A model generated the notes under the pieces. The model ran no database searches and had not been told where the DNA came from. It saw only the letters and a list, made by a program, of their open reading frames with translations. A stretch of DNA of 64,000 bases. Origin: Epilithonimonas lactis (GTDB lineage: Bacteria > Bacteroidota > Bacteroidia > Flavobacteriales > Weeksellaceae). Where the stretch lies: positions 682,001 to 746,000 of the forward strand of contig NZ_FOFI01000001.1 of assembly GCF_900110605.1 (NCBI RefSeq), given 5' to 3'. Shown here one piece after another: positions 17,439-25,340 of the stretch; position 1 is the first letter of the stretch; the number at the start of each line of letters is the position of its first letter. The position numbers and the translations under genes were made by a program.

Positions 17439-18080
17439 TTATTTTTTGTGAAAGTAATTTATTCTATCTTCAATATTTGATATCAAATTATAAGCGAAAT
17501 CAAAATAGGTTTTAGAATTTTGTTCTGCAAATTCATTAAATATTTGGCTCTGAAAGGTAGGAATAAAATGTTTTTCAAAGTCAATTTCATCTATTTTACC
17601 TGGTTCAGAAAAACTTCCAACATATGCTTTTGTTTTTTTAGGTAGTGTGTTTGTAATTTTAGTGGGATCCCCGTGAGAATAAGAATTTCTAATTAAGGGT
17701 CTTATTTTTGTGTCAAGAAAATTTCTTTCAGAATCATTTATTAATCCCAAATTTCTGCATTTCTCTATTGATTTCTCAAAATTAAGTTTGATGTATTTTT
17801 TATTTGGCAGGTCATACAGAGAATTTAATTTTTCGAGTTCAACAGATTCAATTTTAACTTCATTATATATAAGCGCAATTTTCAATAATCTTTCTACCAA
17901 ATAATTTGTTGCAGTTAAAGCAGGTACGTGAGATTCCAGTATTAAGCTGTTATTTATTTGATAAATTAAAGGTCTAATCTCTGCAAATAAAGTGCTGTCA
18001 AAATCAAAATATTTACTTTGTTTTTCAAAATTTTTTTCTGCTCTCTCTTCTATAAATTTTGAATATTCTTGTTTGCTCAT
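17439..18080 (-). CDS. HEPN-like all-helical protein
   Basis: 213 aa, AT-rich gene, no signal peptide or membrane segment. Predicted almost wholly helical. IRPLIRNSYSHGDPTK contains R131-N-S-Y-S-H136, the R-x4-H pattern of HEPN RNase domains. The helix ALTATNYLVERLLKIALIYN near residue 55 resembles the first HEPN helix of DUF4145/Abi-like families. Assignment as HEPN is by motif only. It starts 97 nt downstream of a P-loop ATPase gene on the same strand, and such pairs often act in defence or stress responses (inference). Confidence 0.5.
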   Translation of the reverse strand: MSKQEYSKFIEERAEKNFEKQSKYFDFDSTLFAEIRPLIYQINNSLILESHVPALTATNYLVERLLKIALIYNEVKIESVELEKLNSLYDLPNKKYIKLNFEKSIEKCRNLGLINDSERNFLDTKIRPLIRNSYSHGDPTKITNTLPKKTKAYVGSFSEPGKIDEIDFEKHFIPTFQSQIFNEFAEQNSKTYFDFAYNLISNIEDRINYFHKK

Positions 18081-18177
18081 TGAAATGATATAATTAGTAT
18101 GGATAATTATGACTAGGCATTAATAAAGAAAAGATGTTGCGGATTTGAAGTCCGTGTTATCGGATTATTTATTCATA

Positions 18178-19677
18178 CTAATCGATAGTTGCAGATCCTT
18201 GTGTTATTTCTAAATATGGTCTGTATATAAATGGTATCCGATATCTAGGACTTAGATTCTCTCCACGTTGTTCGAAGAATCCTATGGAAACCAGATTTTT
18301 AGCAATGCTAAAGGCAGAATGTAGATCTACGGATAATTTATTCATTAGTGTTTCAATATTTTGCTCAGCCTTATCTCCCCTTAGTGATTCAATATGTGAT
18401 TTTAACGCGGGAAACTCTGCGTAAATAGTTTGTTCGAGCCTCTGTTTGCTAACTTCATATATAGCACCTTTAAAAGATTGTCTAGAAATTATTTGATCAC
18501 CCTCTAATTCATCAATTCCGCTTTCCTGTCTTTTTGATTCAATACTTCTAGCATGGGTAAATAATTGGATTAGTTCTCTTGGGGCATTAAGGCCTTTGCC
18601 ATCCATTGTTCTAGAAAGTACCCAATCTAATGTTGCAGGTTTTTTACTTCCTCGATCAATCTGTTTTGGAAAAATGCGATAAAAAAGTTCTTCTTGTTTA
18701 TGAATATCAGATAATATTTCATTCTTGTCAATATTTAGTGCTGTAATTAATTCTTCATTATCTAAAACACGCCTTATTAAAAGATTTAAAAGAGAGTCTT
18801 TAGACCATTTTAAATTCTGGTATTTTGTAATGTGACTTGCTTCTCTAAAACCCTCATTTGTTATACGTTGCCAAATATCATCTCTCAAAAAAACTTTAAC
18901 TTTAATTTCACTGAATTGAGCAAGATCTAAATATGCCTTGAATAGTGCTTTAAGGGCATTTGTTTCTAATTCTTCACTTTCCAAAAATGCTACATCTAAA
19001 CGGTCAATAGTAATCCAAAGTTTAATATTATTTTCTAGTAAAGACTTTTGTAACAAATCATATGCGTACTCAATAGGTATAAGACCTTTCTCAAAATCAT
19101 TTTTTGTTGGCTCTCCAAATGATAGCGAAAATTTCTGCCCCGAATACATTCCTGTATTTACATCAAATTCAGCTGTCGTACTAACCTCTTTCCCATTTTT
19201 AAATGATCTCATAAAATCAAAACAAACTTTTAGAAAACTTGCTAATTTGTTCTGAGCAGGAATTAGATTACAATCGGTCAAAATTTCTCTCACTCTTTTA
19301 GCGTTTTTATCATTTATTCCATACTCCTCAAATACTTGAGCGGTAATAACAAGAAAGTATAGCTTCCATAGTCGAACAAATTCAGTTTCAGTTGTTGGAG
19401 GGTCATTTTTTAGGGTTGAAAAAGCAGTGTTTCCAGTCGGATTTTCAGCAATTGAGACAAGTATACCTTCATCGAATAATGAATCAATATCATTTGTTAG
19501 GCTAGTGTAAATTGCACTTTTACCAGCTCCCTTAGCGCCATAAACTATATCATTTGTACCATTTCTAATAAGCTTCCAAAATTCAGTTTCTAAGAAGTAA
19601 TCTTTTAGCTTCTGAGCTTCTAATTCTGCTATACTTTCACCAAATGTTACTTTTTGAATTAAATCTAATTTATTCAT
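18178..19677 (-). CDS. P-loop ATPase, Sll1717-like family
   Basis: 499 aa. The Walker A motif is GAKGAGKSA at residues 47-54, and a Walker-B-like strand KLWITIDRLD lies near residue 220. KVKVFLRDDIWQRITNEG and RELIQLFTHAR are further conserved ATPase-core segments. The C-terminus (FEQRGENLSPRYRIPFIYRP) looks like a winged-helix domain. The overall pattern matches the Sll1717-type ATPases, relatives of the STAND/KAP class with no settled function. Strongly AT-rich gene, no signal peptide. It is followed by the HEPN-like gene. Confidence 0.7.
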   Translation of the reverse strand: MNKLDLIQKVTFGESIAELEAQKLKDYFLETEFWKLIRNGTNDIVYGAKGAGKSAIYTSLTNDIDSLFDEGILVSIAENPTGNTAFSTLKNDPPTTETEFVRLWKLYFLVITAQVFEEYGINDKNAKRVREILTDCNLIPAQNKLASFLKVCFDFMRSFKNGKEVSTTAEFDVNTGMYSGQKFSLSFGEPTKNDFEKGLIPIEYAYDLLQKSLLENNIKLWITIDRLDVAFLESEELETNALKALFKAYLDLAQFSEIKVKVFLRDDIWQRITNEGFREASHITKYQNLKWSKDSLLNLLIRRVLDNEELITALNIDKNEILSDIHKQEELFYRIFPKQIDRGSKKPATLDWVLSRTMDGKGLNAPRELIQLFTHARSIESKRQESGIDELEGDQIISRQSFKGAIYEVSKQRLEQTIYAEFPALKSHIESLRGDKAEQNIETLMNKLSVDLHSAFSIAKNLVSIGFFEQRGENLSPRYRIPFIYRPYLEITQGSATID

Positions 19678-19710
19678 TTCTATTTTATTATTATTTCTTA
19701 CTTACATCAC

Positions 19711-20103
19711 CTATTGCTTCCCCTTCCCACAAAACACCCCAAAAAAACCTTCCCCCGCAGAATCAGGAATGACGAATAACATTTCCGTTTCATCCTCATC
19801 TTTTCTTACACTCTGTAGTGGTTTACCTTCTGTCGAATAAACATTGATTTGTATCGGTGAAATTTTCTTATCATCACAATCAAATTTCCACAAAGTAATT
19901 TGGTAGCCTTTGATCACCTTGGTTTCCAGAGAGTCTTCCGGCTCGTATTCCGTTTTGTCTGAGACCTCTTTGATCCAGGCTGTATTTTTAGTTTGGGGCT
20001 TGTAGTAGTAAGCGATATCCTCCGCTTCAAAGATCGGTTTCCAATCCTGAGCATAGCTGAGAGTGCATACAAAAATTGACAGAAGTAAAAGGATTTTCTT
20101 CAT
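19711..20103 (-). CDS. Secreted hypothetical protein
   Basis: 130 aa. Signal peptide MKKILLLLSIFVCTLSYAQ. The mature domain has alternating short strands (KGYQITLWKFDCDDKKISPI) and a hydrophobic end with MLFVIPDSAGEGFFGVFC. Resembles the small beta-sandwich periplasmic proteins of Bacteroidota; no family recognised. It lies 33 nt upstream of the ATPase gene, but its signal peptide suggests an unrelated role. Confidence 0.6.
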   Translation of the reverse strand: MKKILLLLSIFVCTLSYAQDWKPIFEAEDIAYYYKPQTKNTAWIKEVSDKTEYEPEDSLETKVIKGYQITLWKFDCDDKKISPIQINVYSTEGKPLQSVRKDEDETEMLFVIPDSAGEGFFGVFCGKGKQ

Positions 20104-20338
20104 CGGAGGGTAATGGTATTAGTTTTTTAGTTTGACTCAAATTTACAAAATACTCTGATATTCAATAAATTAATTTAATGATTTAACATAATATAAATCA
20201 AAAGTATGCAATTAATGTCAAAAACCAATTTAACATAATAAATTTTCAAAAAATAATCCATCAAAAAACATCTTTAGTATGAATAAAATATTTATTTTAG
20301 GAACTCAAATTATTATTAACCTTTAAAAACAACAAACG

Positions 20339-20902
20339 ATGGCAGAAAGCAAAAACAACATCATCACACACGGCCTTAGCGGTAAAGTAGGAGACCTTAT
20401 CGTATTCAGCCAAAGAAACGGCAAAACCATAGTCTCCAAAGCACCAAGGGACAAAACCGGAGAAGACTCGCAAAAACAGAAAGACCACAAGCGCAAATTC
20501 CAAAAAGCAACCCTGTATGCTAAATCAGTTATCAATGACCCTGTTCAGAAAGAGCTGTACTCTGCAGCTGCAGATACTTCCAGAGGGATGAGCACTTACA
20601 ACGTCGCAGTCGCAGATTTGCTCAATGCTCCAGATATAGAAACATTGGACTTGTCCGCTTATACAGGTAACATTGGAGATGTTATTAAGATTATTGTTCT
20701 GGATGATTTTGCAGTAAAAGAAGTAACCGTAAAAATAGAAAACGCAGACGGTACACTGGTAGAAGAGGGTTCAGCTATAGATTCCGGCTTCGAGTGGATA
20801 TACACTGCAACGGCAAGCAACACAGATTTATCAGGCGACAAAATCACAATCAAAGCCACAGATAATCCTGCCAATCTGACAGAAATGAACCAAACACTCT
20901 AA
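20339..20902 (+). CDS. Hypothetical Bacteroidota protein with SGKVGDLIVF N-terminus
   Basis: 187 aa, no signal peptide. The start MAESKNNIITHGLSGKVGDL and the next QRNGKTIVSKAPRDKTG recall DUF6266 proteins, which share G.SGKVG followed by a basic stretch ending in P, though this is a weak match. The C-terminal half looks like an Ig-type beta-sandwich (DFAVKEVTVKIENADGTLVE). Codon use is ordinary. It stands alone, divergent from the secreted-protein gene, with its own terminator. Function unknown. Confidence 0.6.
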   Translation: MAESKNNIITHGLSGKVGDLIVFSQRNGKTIVSKAPRDKTGEDSQKQKDHKRKFQKATLYAKSVINDPVQKELYSAAADTSRGMSTYNVAVADLLNAPDIETLDLSAYTGNIGDVIKIIVLDDFAVKEVTVKIENADGTLVEEGSAIDSGFEWIYTATASNTDLSGDKITIKATDNPANLTEMNQTL

Positions 20903-20983
20903 AAGACAAAATAACACAGAGAGTACGGAAAGTGTACAGCGAGTGTACAGCGATAGCCTATGAAAACAATATGTCAAAATGAC

Positions 20984-21012
20984 AAAAGCCACCCAATACG
21001 GATGGCTTTTTT
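20984..21012 (+). terminator. Terminator after the 20339 gene
   Basis: AAAAGCCA pairs with TGGCTTTT around CCCAATACGGA, with a T run after. It lies 82 nt after the stop and between convergent genes. Just before it, GTGTACAGCGA occurs twice in tandem. Confidence 0.75.
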
Positions 21013-21066
21013 AATGTTTTTATTTTAAATGTTGGATTAAGATATCGTCAAAATTAATTTAAAACC

Positions 21067-21130
21067 CCTCAAACCCTCAAACCCTCCAACTCTCAAACTC
21101 CCAAACTCTCAAACTCTCAAACTCTCCAAC
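21067..21130. repeat. Eight 8-bp units, consensus YCTCAAAC
   Basis: Units CCTCAAAC, CCTCAAAC, CCTCCAAC, TCTCAAAC, TCCCAAAC, TCTCAAAC, TCTCAAAC and TCTCCAAC run head to tail. They end 5 nt before the acs stop codon side, so the array lies in the 3' untranslated region of acs. Confidence 0.85.
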
Positions 21131-21135
21131 TCAAA

Positions 21136-23043
21136 TCACACCCTCTCATCCTTGATCTCATCCACGATTTCCGGATTCAGCAAAGTCGAGATATCCCCAA
21201 AACTGTTGAAGTCGCCCTCCGCGATCTTTCTCAGAATTCTACGCATGATCTTCCCAGATCGCGTCTTCGGCAACCCGGACACAAATTGGATCTTGTCCAG
21301 CTTCGCGATCGGCCCGATCTGCTCAGAGATCAGCTGGTTGATCTCCTTCGCAAGGTTCTCGCGGTTTCTTTCTGCACCTGCATCTTTCAGGATCACAAAA
21401 CCGTAGAGTGCATTGCCTTTCACATCGTGCGGATAACCCACGATCGCAGACTCCGCCACCGCCGGATGCTCATTGATGCTATCCTCTATAGGCGCCGTCC
21501 CCAGATTGTGCCCGGAAACGATGATCACATCATCCACACGCCCCGTGATTCGGTAATAGCCAACCTCGTCCCGCAAAGCGCCATCCCCCGTGAAATATTT
21601 CCCAGGGAAAGCCGAGAAGTAGGTCTCCTTGTACCGCTGATGGTCACCCCAGATCGTTCTTGCAATCCCCGGCCACGGAAAACGGATGCAAAGATTCCCA
21701 TCCACCTGATTTCCGGTGATCTCATTTCTTTTCTCATCCATCAACACCGGCTGAATGCCTGGCAACGGAAGCGTAGCGTAAGTTGGTTTGGTAGGTGTCA
21801 CAAAAGGAATCGGCGAGATCATAATGCCGCCCGTTTCCGTCTGCCACCAGGTATCGACAATCGGGCATTTTTTCTTCCCAACGTGGTCATTATACCAGTG
21901 CCAAGCCTCATCGTTGATAGGTTCACCCACAGAGCCAATGACTTTCAGCGAACTCAGGTCGTGCTTCTCCACCCATTCCACACTTTCCTTCGCCAAAGAG
22001 CGGATCGCTGTAGGAGCGGTGTAGAACTGGGTCACTTTATGTTTCTCGATCACTTCCCAGAATCGCCCAGCATCAGGGAAAGTCGGCACCCCTTCGAAGA
22101 TAACGGTGGTCGCACCATTCAAAAGTGGTCCGTACAAAATATAAGAATGCCCCGTGATCCAGCCGATATCCGCCGTACACCAATAGATGTCATTCTCTTT
22201 ATAATTAAACACATTCTTGAACGTGTAAGCCGTATAGACCATATAACCCGCGCAAGTGTGCAACATCCCTTTCGGTTTCCCAGTCGACCCCGAAGTGTAA
22301 AGAATGAACAACGGGTCCTCCGCATCCATGATCACCGTCACGAAATCCGCGGAGGCTTTGTCGTAATAGTCGTCCATCCAATGGTCACGGCCTTCTTTCA
22401 TCTTCACGTCGTTGTGGGTTCTTTTCACAACCAATACGCTTTCGACGATTGGTGTTTTCTCTAAGGCTTCATCCACAAGGCTTTTCAAATCCAGAACTTT
22501 GTTTCCCCTGTAACTTCCGTCAGATGTGATGACCATCTTTGCCCCGCAGTCATTCACCCGCGAAGCTACCGCTGAAGCAGAGAATCCGGCAAATATCACG
22601 GAATGAACAGCGCCCAATTTAGCACAAGCCAACATCGTAATCGCCAATTCCGGAATCATTGGAAGATAAATACAAACACGGTCGCCTTTCTCGATGCCCA
22701 TTTCACGAAGGATATTCGCTACTTTGTTGACTCTGGTGTAAAGTTCGCTGTATGAAATATGCTGTGCTTCTTCCTTTGGGTCGTTCGGTTCCCAGATGAT
22801 GGCGGTTTTGTCGCCACGCACGGAAAGATGTCTGTCCAAGGCATTCTTGGTGATATTCAATTTCGCATTCTTGAACCATTTGATGTTGGCTTCCTGCATA
22901 TCATAATCCACAACTTTGGACCAGCGCTGATACCAGACGAAATTCTCATCCGCAATCTTATCCCAAAACTTCTTCGGATTCTTAATTGACTTTTTATACT
23001 CTTTGAAATAATCCTGCAGATTCTGAATGTGATAATTTCTCAT
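21136..23043 (-). CDS. acs: Acetyl-CoA synthetase (acetate--CoA ligase)
   Basis: 635 aa from the ATG at 23043; the longer frame to 23130 adds an unlikely leader. Activates acetate with ATP and CoA through acetyl-AMP in the cytoplasm. The AMP-binding loop YTSGSTGKPKG is near residue 260. WWQTETGG and the C-terminal SGLPKTRSGKIMRR, with the acetylatable lysine, are classical. Length is normal for the family (about 630-650). A converging array of short repeats follows the stop. The 241-bp gap upstream is shared with the divergent arginine operon. Confidence 0.97.
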   Translation of the reverse strand: MRNYHIQNLQDYFKEYKKSIKNPKKFWDKIADENFVWYQRWSKVVDYDMQEANIKWFKNAKLNITKNALDRHLSVRGDKTAIIWEPNDPKEEAQHISYSELYTRVNKVANILREMGIEKGDRVCIYLPMIPELAITMLACAKLGAVHSVIFAGFSASAVASRVNDCGAKMVITSDGSYRGNKVLDLKSLVDEALEKTPIVESVLVVKRTHNDVKMKEGRDHWMDDYYDKASADFVTVIMDAEDPLFILYTSGSTGKPKGMLHTCAGYMVYTAYTFKNVFNYKENDIYWCTADIGWITGHSYILYGPLLNGATTVIFEGVPTFPDAGRFWEVIEKHKVTQFYTAPTAIRSLAKESVEWVEKHDLSSLKVIGSVGEPINDEAWHWYNDHVGKKKCPIVDTWWQTETGGIMISPIPFVTPTKPTYATLPLPGIQPVLMDEKRNEITGNQVDGNLCIRFPWPGIARTIWGDHQRYKETYFSAFPGKYFTGDGALRDEVGYYRITGRVDDVIIVSGHNLGTAPIEDSINEHPAVAESAIVGYPHDVKGNALYGFVILKDAGAERNRENLAKEINQLISEQIGPIAKLDKIQFVSGLPKTRSGKIMRRILRKIAEGDFNSFGDISTLLNPEIVDEIKDERV

Positions 23044-23174
23044 ACTGATTGATTTATGATGGTGGTTTTGATTGATGAATAGTTGCGAATCCTTTGCAGA
23101 CCGCGGTAATAGCTTAGCCAAATTACACAAAATCTATAACAAATAGAATACCTGCCACGATTATTATTCAGTTG

Positions 23175-23282
23175 ATTAACAGATAATATTGTTGTTAAAT
23201 AATAATTAACAGATAATATTATCTTTTTAATTTGGATAATAAAGATAATTGTATTTAAATTTGCCGCTTAATTAGATAATAT
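23175..23282 (+). promoter_or_regulatory. Arginine operon promoter and candidate operators
   Basis: TTTG at 23231-23234 is 21 nt before TAAATTTG at 23256-23263, a good match to the flavobacterial promoter pattern. Upstream, ATTAACAGATAATATT is repeated at 23175-23190 and 23205-23220 (30-bp spacing). The second copy continues into the perfect palindrome AGATAATATTATCT (23211-23224). A third AGATAATAT sits at 23274-23282, just before the ATG. These copies are candidate operators of an arginine regulator; that role is inferred. Confidence 0.6.
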
Positions 23283-23284
23283 CA

Positions 23285-23863
23285 ATGAAATTAGAAGTTT
23301 CCTCAGAGAAACATTTGGTCTATGTGGAAGAAATCCGAAACGAAATGGAGGATTCTGCAAAGAAAAGAGGAACAGGCATCGCAAAACGTTCTTCCGAATA
23401 TCTGGGCAAGAAAATCTCGGAAGGTAACGCCATCATCGCCATCGACGAAGATGGAACCTGGGCAGGCTTCTGCTACATAGAAACCTGGACGAACGGAGAG
23501 TATGTCGCGAATTCCGGTTTGATAGTTTCGCCCCAATTCAGAAACGCAGGATTGGCCACTTTGATTAAAGAAAGAATCTTCGAGCTTTCCAGGGAGAAAT
23601 ATCCAAATGCAAAGATTTTCGGCCTCACCACCGGACTGGCAGTGATGAAAATCAACAGCAGTTTAGGTTACAAGCCCGTGATTTATTCAGAGTTGACTCA
23701 GGATGAACAATTCTGGAACGGTTGCAAAAACTGTGTGAATTATGAAATTCTGATGATGAAAGAACGCAAAAACTGTCTTTGCACGGCAATGCTTTTCGTC
23801 CCGGAAAAAGTAAATATAAATAAAGAAAAAGATTTTGAATCTATAAATAACGACAATGAGTAA
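23285..23863 (+). CDS. GNAT acyltransferase, likely N-acyl(succinyl/acetyl)-glutamate synthase
   Basis: 192 aa. GNAT fold with the acyl-CoA loop LIVSPQFRNAGLATLIKERI near residue 90. FGLTTGLAVMKINSSLGY is the usual C-terminal GNAT region. Position as the first gene of the arg cluster, overlapping argG by 8 nt, fits the first committed step (acylation of glutamate). A GNAT of this sort has been described as N-succinylglutamate synthase in Bacteroides; the link to this protein is by analogy. It is driven by the promoter at 23231-23263. Confidence 0.75.
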   Translation: MKLEVSSEKHLVYVEEIRNEMEDSAKKRGTGIAKRSSEYLGKKISEGNAIIAIDEDGTWAGFCYIETWTNGEYVANSGLIVSPQFRNAGLATLIKERIFELSREKYPNAKIFGLTTGLAVMKINSSLGYKPVIYSELTQDEQFWNGCKNCVNYEILMMKERKNCLCTAMLFVPEKVNINKEKDFESINNDNE

Positions 23864-25049
23864 GAAAGTAGTTTTGGCATTTAGCGGAGGTTTGGACACG
23901 TCGTATTGCGCCAAATATCTGAGCGAAACTTTGGGTTACGAAGTTCACGCAATCACAATCAACACAGGTGGTTTTGATAAAAACGATGAGGTTTTGCTTA
24001 AGGAAAAGGCAGAAAAATTAGGCGTGGCTTCTTACAGGTTTATAGATGCTTCAGAAAAATATTATAACGATTGTGTCAAGTATTTGATTTTCGGTAACGT
24101 TCTAAAAAACAACACTTATCCATTGTCTGTCAGCGCCGAAAGAACGATTCAGGCGCAGACGATTGCCGAATCTGCTTTGGAAATTGGAGCCGACGCAATC
24201 GCACACGGAAGTACAGGCGCAGGAAATGACCAGGTTCGTTTCGATTTGATTTTCAACGTAATGTGTCCGAAAATCGAAATTATCACACCAATCCGTGATT
24301 TAAGTTTATCGCGTGAAGACGAAATCCAATTCCTGAAAGACCACAACTGCGAAATGGATTTTGACAAAGCCAAATATTCCATCAACAAAGGACTTTGGGG
24401 AACTTCCGTCGGCGGAAAAGAAACGTTGACTTCCCGATTTTCCCTTCCAGAAGAAGCTTTTCCTTCGCAAGTTGAAAAAACCGAACCTTCAAATTTGGAA
24501 ATCGAATTCAAAAATGGAGAACTGATTTCCGTTAATGGCGAAACTTTTTCTCATCCCGTTTTAGCGATTCAGAAGATTGAAGAATTGGCTTCACCATACG
24601 GAATCGGTCGCGACATCCACGTTGGAGACACGATTGTTGGGATAAAAGGTCGTGTCGGTTTTGAGGCGTCGTCGGCGTCAATTATCATCAAAGCGCATCA
24701 TCTTTTGGAGAAACATACACTTTCCAAATATCAGCAGACCATCAAATCGCAATTGTCAGATTGGTACGGAAACTGGCTTCACGAGGCACTTTTCCTGGAC
24801 CCAGTGATGAGAAACATCGAATCATTTTTGCAGGATTCTCAGAGAACAGTCAACGGAAAAGTATTTATCACACTTCATCCATATCGTTTTGTCTTGAACG
24901 GAATTGAGTCTGAAAATGATTTGATGTCTTCAAAATTTGGAAGTTATGGCGAAGAGAATCTCGCATGGAGTGGCGACGATGTCAAAGGATATACCAAAAT
25001 CCTAAGCAACTCGCTTAATATTTATCATCAAGTCAATAAGTTGAATTAG
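23856..25049 (+). CDS. argG: Argininosuccinate synthase
   Basis: 397 aa, normal length. Condenses citrulline and aspartate with ATP. The N-terminal PP-loop FSGGLDTSY (residues 9-17) binds ATP, and HGSTGAGNDQVRFD is the conserved substrate region. Start ATG overlaps the acyltransferase stop by 8 nt (ATGAGTAA), so the two are translationally coupled. It precedes argC rather than argH, unlike many bacteria but usual in Bacteroidota clusters. A REP-like hairpin and a palindromic element lie after the stop. Confidence 0.97.
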   Translation: MSKKVVLAFSGGLDTSYCAKYLSETLGYEVHAITINTGGFDKNDEVLLKEKAEKLGVASYRFIDASEKYYNDCVKYLIFGNVLKNNTYPLSVSAERTIQAQTIAESALEIGADAIAHGSTGAGNDQVRFDLIFNVMCPKIEIITPIRDLSLSREDEIQFLKDHNCEMDFDKAKYSINKGLWGTSVGGKETLTSRFSLPEEAFPSQVEKTEPSNLEIEFKNGELISVNGETFSHPVLAIQKIEELASPYGIGRDIHVGDTIVGIKGRVGFEASSASIIIKAHHLLEKHTLSKYQQTIKSQLSDWYGNWLHEALFLDPVMRNIESFLQDSQRTVNGKVFITLHPYRFVLNGIESENDLMSSKFGSYGEENLAWSGDDVKGYTKILSNSLNIYHQVNKLN

Positions 25050-25057
25050 AATTTTTT

Positions 25058-25162
25058 GGGCAGCTTTTCCGTCTTCCACTCCCAATCTTTTTTGCAAGAC
25101 GATTTCAGTTTAAGTAGAACTTGAGTACAAGCAAAAAAGGATTTCCGTTCAAGCCGGGCTGC
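25058..25162 (-). repeat. Dispersed ~100-bp palindromic element, degenerate copy C
   Basis: Reverse-oriented, diverged relative of the elements at 52681 and 58393. It begins GGGCAGCTTTTCCG and ends CCGTTCAAGCCGGGCTGC, matching the ends of those copies as reverse complement. The central hairpin is only partly retained. Confidence 0.7.
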
Positions 25163-25200
25163 AGATTCGGTAAAAAACAAATGGCAATATAAAAACAGAA

Positions 25201-25258
25201 TTTTGTCATTCCGTAGGAATCTAACCATCGCTGTCGAGATTCCTACGGAATGACAAAA
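25201..25258. repeat. REP-like perfect 22-bp inverted repeat
   Basis: TTTTGTCATTCCGTAGGAAT plus CT (25201-25222) is exactly reverse-complementary to 25237-25258, with a 14-base loop. Lies between argG and argC. No T run follows on the plus strand, so it is unlikely to be a simple terminator. Confidence 0.85.
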
Positions 25259-25340
25259 GAACTTTAAAGTTTAGCTCTTTGCGGACTTAAAATATTTTCA
25301 ATAATTACAAAAAAATCTTTGCGCTCTTTGCGTTAAAAAT

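Noticed and set aside
21286-22464. 392-codon plus-strand open frame opposite acs
   Set aside because: It is antisense to a certain acetyl-CoA synthetase gene and its translation, rich in Arg and His, looks like no protein family.
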